From Xenorhabdus ishibashii (GTDB lineage Bacteria > Pseudomonadota > Gammaproteobacteria > Enterobacterales > Enterobacteriaceae): 64,000 nucleotides of DNA. The stretch lies in assembly GCF_002632755.1 (NCBI RefSeq), contig NZ_NJAK01000001.1:2604001-2668000 (forward strand), given 5' to 3'. The position numbers and the translations under genes were made by a program. Position 1 is the stretch's first letter, and each line of letters opens with the position of its first letter. The notes beneath the pieces are model-generated. The model had not been told where the DNA came from. It saw only the letters and a program-made list of their open reading frames with translations, and searched no databases. Shown here one piece after another: positions 47,287 through 54,146 of the stretch.

Positions 47287-48807
47287 ATGACAAACCCACC
47301 TAATCCCCTGCACGCCACCTTACGGGCGCAACTGGACGCGTACCTCGATACGCTGGTCGCACAGGGAAAAAGCCCGCGCACACGGGAAAGCTACCGGGAA
47401 CGGCTGTTACCGTTCGTGGACTGGTGCGGACAGCGCAGCGTGCAGTATCCGGCACAGGTGACGCTGGTATTACTGGAAAGCTGGCAGCGCTACCTGCGGG
47501 CTTACCGCAAGGGCGATGGCCAGCCTTACAGCCATAACGGCCAGCGTGAACGGTTAATCGCCCTGCGGCTGTGGTTCCGCTGGCTACTGCAACGGCATCA
47601 CATCCTCTACAACCCGACCGAACAGATGGTGTTGCCGAAAGAAGAGAAGCGGCTGCCTGCCCAGATACTGAGTGAACGGGAAACCACGCAGGTGCTGGAC
47701 AGCCTTGACGACCAGAGCGTGCTGGGGCTGCGCAACCGGGTGATGCTGGAAGTGCTGTGGAGCAGCGGCCTCCGGCGCATGGAGCTGCGCCAGCTCCGGC
47801 GGGGTGATATCGACGTCGAACGCGGGGTCGTGGTGGTTAATCAGGGCAAAGGCCATAAAGACCGGGTGGTGCCCATCGGCGGTCGGGCACTGGGCTGGCT
47901 GACACGCTATCTGGTGCAGGTTCGGCCACAGTTGGCAGACAGCCATGACAGCGGTTACCTGTTTATCTCGCAAAAGGGCAGGCCGCTCAGTCTGGGGCAG
48001 ACGCCTGAGCCGGACACCGCGCCAGCCCCCGCTTCCCCTTTAGCCGCTGACCCTGCGTCCGGTGTGATGCCAAATGTCGTCTGTGAGTCCGGTGAGCATG
48101 GCGAGCTGCGCGTGTCAGTCGGCACACAGCAATGGTGCCTGCGCGGGCTGGGTGCGGTCAAAGCGGGCGCGGTTGCCATGAAGCTCAATGCGCAGGTGCT
48201 GGACAGGCAAAGCGGCGTGTTGTTCGCCGACGGGGTTGATCTGATGAGCGGGCGTTCACGCAACAGTTATGCCCGGCTGGCTGCCGCTGAGCTGGGACTG
48301 GCCGAAGGCGACCTCCGGCGGGCACTGGGGCAGGTGTTACTGGCGGTCGAACAATGGCAGCAGCAGCCGGCCAAAGGCACCGAACCCCGCGTACCTGAAA
48401 TGGGGATCGCAGAGCGGGAAGCGGCACTGGCCTTGTTGCAAGATCCGTACCTGACGGCCCGTATCACCACTGACTTGGCGGCCTGCGGTGTGGTCGGCGA
48501 ATCCACTAACTTGCTGGCCGGTTTTTTGGCGGCAGTGAGCCGAAAGTTACCCAAACCGTTAGCGGTACTTATCCAGAGCAGCAGCGCCGCCGGCAAATCC
48601 TCACTGATGGAGGCGGTGCTGAACCTGATCCCCGAGGAGGAGCGCATCCAGTACAGCGCCATGACCGGGCAAAGCCTGTTCTATCTGGGGGAAACCCATC
48701 TCCAGCATAAAATCCTCGCTATCGCCGAAGAAGAGGGGGTGCGGCAGGCGGCCTATGCGTTGAAGTTGTTGCAGTCGGATGGTGAACTGACGATGTGCAA
48801 GCACTAA
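47287..48807 (+). pseudogene. Recombinase-primase chimera from a collapsed element
   Basis: This 506-residue open frame joins recombinase residues 1-237 (up to GRPLSLG, losing His260, Arg263, His286 and Tyr295) to primase residues 372-637 (from QTPEPDTAPAPAS to SDGELTM), then ends MCKH. In intact elements the primase precedes the recombinase, so an in-order fusion recombinase-then-primase needs two tandem units and a deletion from one recombinase into the next unit's primase. The fusion stays in frame. Small differences from both A and B (KGDGQ for KADGQ, NPTEQ for NPAEQ, GTQQW for GTLQW) mark a third lineage. It cannot be an active recombinase. The P-loop is present but the rest of the ATPase is missing. 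Confidence 0.85.
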
Positions 48808-49004
48808 ATTGATACGGTTTGCGACCATATATCCGGCGTCATTATGGACTCATTTATCCGCGCCATGATGTCATCCGCACCCTGTTTCCTTATCACTACA
48901 CCGGTATATCACTACCTTGGTATAACTCAGGCTATGACAGGGACGGTAGCCGTTTTCTCATCAGTGTTTGCAAACTCGATAATGCGTCTATTTTTGTTGC
49001 TCAA
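48808..49004. other. Non-coding flank next to IS110-family transposase
   Basis: Sequence homology to the primase breaks at 48795. The following 200 bp contain no supported gene. They lie downstream of the minus-strand transposase and probably include one IS end; IS110-family elements carry a guide (bridge/seeker) RNA in such a non-coding end, but I cannot delimit it. Confidence 0.35.
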
Positions 49005-50039
49005 TTAATTAATAGTAAAAGCTTTTTGCATATTAAAATCCACTTCATCCCGCAGAACACGCCAGATAATCAGGGTCAGTTTGTTGGCTAAAACGATCGT
49101 GGCTTTCATAAACCCGCATCGGGCAATCAGTTTTCTCAACCATTCTCCCAGACAATCATCACGATTTTGGACACAGCGCATCACGGCACGAGCACCGTGG
49201 ATAATTAACGTTCGGAGATGACGGTTTCCATTTTTGCTCAGGGAAGACAGCCGGTTTTTTCCACCTGAACTGTGTTGTCGGGGAACCAGGCCACACCAGG
49301 CAGAAAGTTGCCGGCCATTGGCAAATTGGGGCGCACTGACTTCACTCACGAAGGCGGCTGCAATAAGAGGACCGACGCCGGGGATCGTGAGCCGATGGTG
49401 ATAACCACTTTGCTGACGAGAAAGTGCCGCTATTTCATTATCCATTTCATGAATGCGAATGTTCAGATCCCGTAGGTCTTCCCCCAAAGTCTGAAGCAAA
49501 CGTCGTCGTACAGAGGACAGCTCATGGCTCTCCTCTTCTAGAATCTCAGGCAGGTACTGTTGCAGTTTCTGAATACCAGCAGGAACGATCACCCCCTCCT
49601 CAGCGAGGAAAGCCCGAATCTGGTTGGCGAGTGCGGTACGTTGTTCCACCATGAGTTGTCGGGCACTGCGCAGTGCCTTGATATCTTGCTGTTCCACCGT
49701 CTTGACCGGAACAAAATGGAGACCGGGTCGGCAGGCCGTTTCGCCGATAGCCAGTGCATCATTGGCATCATTTTTTTGATGATGGCTAAAAGCGTTAACA
49801 TGCTGGGTCGGCACAAGCCTGATGATAAATCCCATCGCCTGAAGGGTTCTGCCCCAATAGTGAGAAGTTGCACAGGCCTCCATAGCAATGAGGGTTCCTG
49901 GCGAAAAAGTGCGCACAGTATCAAGCAATTTTTGCCGTGAAATTTTTCGGTTCGAGGCGACAGAACCGTCCGCCATCCAGACACAGACTTGAAAAACGTT
50001 TTTGGCGAGGTCAATGCCAATGACTTTAATCGCATTCAT
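49005..50039 (-). CDS. IS110-family transposase
   Basis: A 344-residue DEDD transposase. The N-terminal RuvC-like domain begins VIGIDLAKNVFQVCVW, followed by MEACATSHYW, QHVNAFSHHQKNDANDALAI (paired Asp) and a coiled middle. The C-terminal Transposase_20 domain has IPGVGPLIAAAFVSEV, FANGRQLSAWCGLVPRQHSSGGKNR (as two adjoining motifs, with the conserved Ser) and SSLSKNGNRHLRTLIIHGA. It appears intact. The element lies in the debris that ends the Rhs array. Confidence 0.93.
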   Translation of the reverse strand: MNAIKVIGIDLAKNVFQVCVWMADGSVASNRKISRQKLLDTVRTFSPGTLIAMEACATSHYWGRTLQAMGFIIRLVPTQHVNAFSHHQKNDANDALAIGETACRPGLHFVPVKTVEQQDIKALRSARQLMVEQRTALANQIRAFLAEEGVIVPAGIQKLQQYLPEILEEESHELSSVRRRLLQTLGEDLRDLNIRIHEMDNEIAALSRQQSGYHHRLTIPGVGPLIAAAFVSEVSAPQFANGRQLSAWCGLVPRQHSSGGKNRLSSLSKNGNRHLRTLIIHGARAVMRCVQNRDDCLGEWLRKLIARCGFMKATIVLANKLTLIIWRVLRDEVDFNMQKAFTIN

Positions 50040-50100
50040 GAGATGTTCTCCCGAAATTCAGTGCATCGGAAAAAAAGATGGCACTATTTGCTGCTGAAAA

Positions 50101-50337
50101 AGGGGGCGTCCATCACATCACTACAATTCGCCGATGGAACGGGTATTCCGGAGTCTGAAAAGCGAATGGGTCCCTCCGGAAGGCTATCTGGATATCCATG
50201 ATGCAATACGGGATATCACGAAATATTTTGGCGGATATTATAATTACATTCGCCCCCATAGTTTTAATGGGGGCATTTCTCCCGTTGAATACGAAAAGCA
50301 ATGGGAGCAGGCTAAAATGGTGTCCGGAAGTTCTTGA
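50101..50337 (+). pseudogene. IS3-family transposase remnant (C-terminal part)
   Basis: The frame reads NSPMERVFRSLKSEWVPPEG, then YNYIRPHSFNGGISPVEYEKQW, matching the C-terminal end of IS3-family OrfB with the last catalytic Glu region. The first two Asp residues of the DDE triad and the N-terminus are missing, so it is a fragment. Confidence 0.8.
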
Positions 50338-50892
50338 CCGCTACAAATTAACCAGGCATTACTTGGGGCATCAAAAGAACATCCCGTGTTTTATGAAGAC
50401 GAAGTGGATATTCATTTCAATCCTAAAATAGGTTCAGACTGGTATCTTAAAGGCCAACAAAAACGGATTATCACACCGGGAAAGAACCAAAAATATTACT
50501 TTGCCGGCTGTTTTGATAGCCAAACGCACGAAATTTTTTACACGGGTTCTGGCAGGAAAAACTCTTATTTATTTATCAATATGTTAGAAGAGTTAAAAAG
50601 ATGTCACCGTCATGCAAAAACGCTGACCCTTATTTTGGATAATTACAGCATTCATAAAAGTCGGCTGGTCAAGGAATGGCTGAAGCAAAACCTGACAGTA
50701 AGATTGTTATTTCTTCCGGTTTATTCTCCTTGGCTGAATAAAATAGAGCGGCTATGGCAATCATTGCATGAAACCGTCACACGGAACCATTGTTGCCAAT
50801 ATATGTGGATGCTGATCAAAAGAGTTAAGTTTTTTTTAAATGCCGCTTCAGCAAATCAATGGAAAGGGATAGGAAATATGAAACTCTCATAA
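50338..50892 (+). pseudogene. IS630-family transposase remnant
   Basis: The open frame (reading QINQALLGASKEHPVFYEDEVDIHFNPKIG just before and through position 50386) has the IS630 DDE core: EDEVDIHFNPK (first acid), TLILDNYSIHKSRLVKEWL (Asp) and PVYSPWLNKIERLWQSLHE (Glu). The N-terminal helix-turn-helix half is absent and the IS3 remnant abuts it, so it is truncated. Confidence 0.85.
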
Positions 50893-50970
50893 TTATGAAA
50901 AGTTATTTAGCCAATATCAGAAATGCCGTTATCATTTATCAATATTTCATATACAAGATAGAACATTTTT

Positions 50971-50998
50971 TTGACAAAAAAACACATTAAATTAACAT
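50971..50998 (+). promoter_or_regulatory. Putative promoter of the RiPP-like operon
   Basis: TTGACA (50971-50976), a 16-bp spacer, then TAACAT (50993-50998), placed about 87 bp before the precursor ATG. A second TTGACA at 51039-51044 lies too close to the ribosome binding site to leave a normal leader. Confidence 0.45.
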
Positions 50999-51084
50999 GG
51001 GTTTTGTTCGCAACATAAAATGTAAAATGGTGCGTATATTGACATTTTTTACACTCTTACAAACATATATAGAAGGAAAATAAA

Positions 51085-51207
51085 ATGGATAAAGCTCAAG
51101 AATTGGAAATTGCTGTAGCCGAACTGAATGCAGAAAATTCCGATGCGGAAAATGAATTGTTGTTAGATATTACAGGTGTAGTTTCCAACAAAGAGTGGCA
51201 AGAATAA
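51085..51207 (+). CDS. RiPP precursor peptide candidate (40 residues)
   Basis: A 40-residue acidic peptide starting MDKAQELEIAVAELNAEN and ending LLLDITGVVSNKEWQE, with an AGAAGGAAAA ribosome binding site 4-13 bp upstream. It is the first gene of an operon with YcaO, TfuA, MNIO and carbamoyltransferase enzymes, and the only small peptide gene there. The N-terminal 25 residues look like an amphipathic, Glu/Ala-rich leader. The C-terminal 13-16 residues (DITGVVSNKEWQE) are a plausible core. It contains no Cys, Met (apart from the start) or His, so any sulfur in the product must be added by the enzymes. A strong hairpin follows at 51212-51234. It is too short for most automatic gene callers. Confidence 0.75.
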   Translation: MDKAQELEIAVAELNAENSDAENELLLDITGVVSNKEWQE

Positions 51208-51211
51208 TACT

Positions 51212-51234
51212 ACATGGCCGCGATGCGGCCATGT
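51212..51234 (+). terminator. Strong intercistronic hairpin after the precursor gene
   Basis: ACATGGCCGC and GCGGCCATGT form a perfect 10-bp stem with a GAT loop, 4 bp after the precursor stop. No T-run follows, so it is more likely an mRNA-stabilising or partial-termination hairpin that raises precursor transcript level above that of the enzymes. Confidence 0.65.
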
Positions 51235-51308
51235 CTAAATCACGACTAAAATTCTTAACCATATAATTTTAATTAAAATTAGTTTTTCATCTAAAAACAG
51301 ACTTTAAT

Positions 51309-52397
51309 ATGAGCAATATTATGGGTGATATTCAAGATGTTGAAACAATAACAATTAATGCATTAAAAGAACTTAATAGCTTTCTATTGGTGGATGTTCG
51401 GGAAAGCCATGAATTTGCTAATGGCACAATTCCCGGAGCATTAACCCTAGGACGAGGTTTTTTGGAAATTGAGCTAAAAAACAGACAAGTTGAACTAGAT
51501 CATCCAATTGTTCTGTTTTGTGCTAGTGGGCTTCGTTCAAAATACGCTGCATTGGGCTTAATTGCACTGAATTTCGTTAATATATATTCTCTTGAGGGTG
51601 GTTTCGAAGCATGGAAAGCAGGAGGTAATTCTGTAGAACAACCCTCCACAATCTTAAGCCAAACCGAGAAAAACCGATATGCGCGTCATATCTCCTTAAA
51701 AGATATTGGACTTCATGGACAATTAAAAATCATGAAGTCTAAAATACTGGTCATTGGAGCAGGGGGACTAGGTTCATCTTGTCTGCTTTATTTGACAGCC
51801 GCTGGGGTAGGTGAAATTGCCATTGTTGATCACGATATCGTCGATTTAGGTAACCTACAACGGCAAGTTATCCATAATGAAACGATGTTACAAAAGAAAA
51901 AAGTTGAATCAGCCCTTCATACGCTAAAAGCATTAAATTCTGGCATCAAAATAAAAATCATAGATGTTGCCATTAATACCAAGAATATTCAGCCTATTCT
52001 GGAGGATTACGATATAATCATCGATTGTACAGATAACTTTAATGCTCGTTATGCGATAAATGATGCTGCAGTAAAGGCAAATAAACCATTAATTTCTGCT
52101 GCCGTACAACGATTTACAGGCCATGTAATGGCACGTACTCAACCTTATTCTCCTTGCTACCGCTGTATCTACCCCGAAGCTCCACCAACAACTTTGTCCC
52201 CCTCATGCTCTGAGAATGGTGTAGTTGGAATTATTCCAGGTATTTTAGGATTACATCAGGCAAATGAAGCATTGAAAGTTATTCTAAATATAGGTGATAC
52301 ATTAGATGGAAAGCTATTGAAACTTGATTTGTTAAATAATAAATATCAATTATTAGTGACCAAGAGACGCACTGACTGTTTGTGTCAAAACCAATAA
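51309..52397 (+). CDS. Rhodanese-E1 (ThiF/MoeB-like) fusion
   Basis: A 362-residue protein with two domains. Residues about 12-108 are a rhodanese domain (LLVDVRESHEFANGTIPGA; active loop CASGLRS with Cys71), which carries a persulfide. Residues about 120-360 are an E1-like adenylyltransferase: the ATP-binding GAGGLG (150-155), DCTDNFNARY with Asp242, zinc-type cysteines Cys283/Cys286 and Cys357/Cys359, and another Cys at 300. MoeB/ThiF proteins adenylate the C-terminal GG of a sulfur carrier so that it can become a thiocarboxylate. The rhodanese is N-terminal, opposite to Uba4/MoeZ. The sulfur carrier gene follows 18 bp downstream, so this is a self-contained sulfur-activating pair. Confidence 0.88.
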   Translation: MSNIMGDIQDVETITINALKELNSFLLVDVRESHEFANGTIPGALTLGRGFLEIELKNRQVELDHPIVLFCASGLRSKYAALGLIALNFVNIYSLEGGFEAWKAGGNSVEQPSTILSQTEKNRYARHISLKDIGLHGQLKIMKSKILVIGAGGLGSSCLLYLTAAGVGEIAIVDHDIVDLGNLQRQVIHNETMLQKKKVESALHTLKALNSGIKIKIIDVAINTKNIQPILEDYDIIIDCTDNFNARYAINDAAVKANKPLISAAVQRFTGHVMARTQPYSPCYRCIYPEAPPTTLSPSCSENGVVGIIPGILGLHQANEALKVILNIGDTLDGKLLKLDLLNNKYQLLVTKRRTDCLCQNQ

Positions 52398-52415
52398 ATA
52401 ATTGAAGGAATTAAT

Positions 52416-52676
52416 ATGATTACTATATCATTTCCTGAATCTGTTAGCGGAAATAGACAGATTATTATCTCAGCAAATAATCTTTATGAAATATTAAAAG
52501 AGATGCAGGAGAAACATATCGATATTTTTTCTTTGATTGCGATATCTAAAGACGATAATCTTAAACTTAAACCTTTCGTTACTCTTTTTATAAATAATGT
52601 CATGTCAGTAGAGAGTAACCCTTCATTAAATGATGGTGACATTTTGTCTTTTGAAATAGCTATTTCAGGAGGATGA
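52416..52676 (+). CDS. ThiS/MoaD-like sulfur carrier protein
   Basis: An 86-residue ubiquitin-fold protein ending in AISGG, the C-terminal di-glycine required for thiocarboxylate formation. Other family features are FVTLFINNVMSVE in the middle strand and LNDGDILSFEIAISGG at the end, as in MoaD. It lies between the rhodanese-E1 gene and the unknown/MNIO genes, and its stop is one base before the next ATG (AGGAGGATGAAATGG). The proposed role is to hand sulfur to the YcaO/TfuA thioamidation step; this is inferred from context, since no molybdopterin or thiamine genes are near. Confidence 0.87.
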   Translation: MITISFPESVSGNRQIIISANNLYEILKEMQEKHIDIFSLIAISKDDNLKLKPFVTLFINNVMSVESNPSLNDGDILSFEIAISGG

Positions 52677-52677
52677 A

Positions 52678-53262
52678 ATGGATGCTAAGTTATTACAAAA
52701 AGCCTACGTATCACTACTATATAGTGATCATTGTTGTATTACAGGCGCGGAAAAAGAGTATCATTATATCCATTCTACAATGGATCACGACAGACTGGTA
52801 GTTGAGCGGGCTGCTCGTCGCAGAAATTTACGTACAGTACTTTATGCAGATATGCATTTTTCTCCACGCTTTTTTAGTAAGGATTTTTTCCTTAAGCTTG
52901 TAAATTTATATTGTGATTCGGATAGTTTCTGGAATTGGAATAGTAGAACATTGATTGAAAGCTTTTGCTACTTTGTTTATACAAATGCAGATTTGATGGA
53001 AGAAGAAAAAATTCCTTTTCTTATTGATGGTATTTATTCTGGCATTTCTACTGGAATGATAAACTCACCATGGAGTTCTACAATTTCCAGAAACAATGAA
53101 AAATCCATAACAGAAGAAATTAACTGTGATCGTTATTTTACTCTATCTAAATTAGATACAATAAATTCTCTCAAGGAAATAATTTTTAAAAATAAATTAG
53201 CTAAGCTTCGCTTTCATAACGAAAGTGGCAAAGTGGCATTATCCTGTCGGGAGGTTGTATGA
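52678..53262 (+). CDS. Unknown protein coupled to the MNIO enzyme
   Basis: A 194-residue protein without a family I recognise. It has a Cys-Cys pair early (SDHCCITG), a positively charged stretch (VVERAARRRNLR), aromatic-rich segments (DSFWNWNSRTL) and a Ser/Asn-rich middle. Its last four bases (ATGA) overlap the start of the MNIO gene, so the two are translated together. MNIO enzymes such as MbnB work with a partner protein (MbnC-like) that binds the precursor; by position this is the best candidate for such a partner or for a precursor-recognition protein. Confidence 0.6.
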   Translation: MDAKLLQKAYVSLLYSDHCCITGAEKEYHYIHSTMDHDRLVVERAARRRNLRTVLYADMHFSPRFFSKDFFLKLVNLYCDSDSFWNWNSRTLIESFCYFVYTNADLMEEEKIPFLIDGIYSGISTGMINSPWSSTISRNNEKSITEEINCDRYFTLSKLDTINSLKEIIFKNKLAKLRFHNESGKVALSCREVV

Positions 53263-54092
53263 ATGCACGAGTAGGGTTAGGAATTGATTATACACATAAT
53301 TATGGTTATGACTTAACTAAATTATTACAATTAGCGCAAAACGGAATTAGTCATTTATCTGTCGTGGCCATACCTAATGAGGATGTTGCACAAGCTTTTC
53401 GTAATAAATATCCTCAATATCCTATCATTCATCATTTTTCTGGAATGGAGCCAGCAGGTATTGATGGATTACGCTCTGATGTGCTTGTAAGGCAAAATGC
53501 CATTAGTGAGACTCTCCAGGCATACTGGTGTCTGGAAGATATCGGTATCTGGAATATTGGCCCTTACAACTTACCTTATTTTGCTGCGCCAGTACTTTGT
53601 GAATCCGTTCTTTCTATGGCAATTGAAGGTGTGAAAACGATTCAGTCTGTTTCCAGTATTCCTTTTTCTGCGGAAATACCTTCTTTCAGCATTGTTGCAG
53701 GAGAAATGGCTTTAGGTGAGTTTTTCCATCGGCTAGTTGATGCGACAGACTGTAATATTGTTTTAGACATCAGCCACGTATTTTCATATGCCATTTATTG
53801 TGATCTACAGCCACCGGATGTATTAGCTAGCCTTCCATTGACCTCAGTGAACGAAATTCATATTGCTGGGGGGAGTGTACACCCAAACCATTCATGGAGA
53901 TACCGTGATACACACTCTGAACCAATTGTTGATAGTGTTTTCCCACTGTTGGAACAGGCACTAGCTCAGTGCCCAAATCTGAAAGCTGTGACATATGAGT
54001 TAGGGGTGGGAATTACTCCAATTGTGATCCGTATAGATTTACAGAATATTGAAGATATTTGTCAACGAATGGCGTTTATCCCTTCATTCTGA
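53259..54092 (+). CDS. MNIO (DUF692) multinuclear non-heme iron oxidase
   Basis: A 277-residue TIM-barrel protein of the DUF692/MNIO family. Likely metal ligands are visible: His58/His59 (IIHHFSG), Glu139 (FSAEIPSF), Asp170 and His173 (IVLDISHVF), Glu199/His201 (VNEIHIAGG), Asp217/His219 with Glu221 (YRDTHSEPI) and Glu247 (VTYELG). MNIO enzymes use two or three iron ions and O2 to modify Cys, Asp or backbone atoms of RiPP precursors (for example MbnB, TglH, ChrH). This precursor has no Cys, so chemistry on Asp, Asn or another residue is more likely. It is slightly shorter than typical members, and divergent. Confidence 0.87.
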   Translation: MNARVGLGIDYTHNYGYDLTKLLQLAQNGISHLSVVAIPNEDVAQAFRNKYPQYPIIHHFSGMEPAGIDGLRSDVLVRQNAISETLQAYWCLEDIGIWNIGPYNLPYFAAPVLCESVLSMAIEGVKTIQSVSSIPFSAEIPSFSIVAGEMALGEFFHRLVDATDCNIVLDISHVFSYAIYCDLQPPDVLASLPLTSVNEIHIAGGSVHPNHSWRYRDTHSEPIVDSVFPLLEQALAQCPNLKAVTYELGVGITPIVIRIDLQNIEDICQRMAFIPSF

Positions 54093-54146
54093 ATAAACAA
54101 ACAGAGCTGATAATCAGGTTGTTGCAAATTTAAAGGTAATGAGTAT

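Noticed and set aside
47287..48807. Chimeric frame as a genuine bifunctional recombinase-primase
   Set aside because: It lacks all C-terminal catalytic residues of the recombinase and ends abruptly in unrelated sequence.
48819..49091. 90-residue open frame after the recombinase-primase chimera
   Set aside because: It crosses into the IS110 transposase on the opposite strand and has no domain; probably chance.
51039..51071. TTGACA at 51039 as the operon promoter
   Set aside because: Its -10 region would fall at about 51062-51071 and place the transcript start on the ribosome binding site; the upstream TTGACA at 50971 leaves a normal leader.
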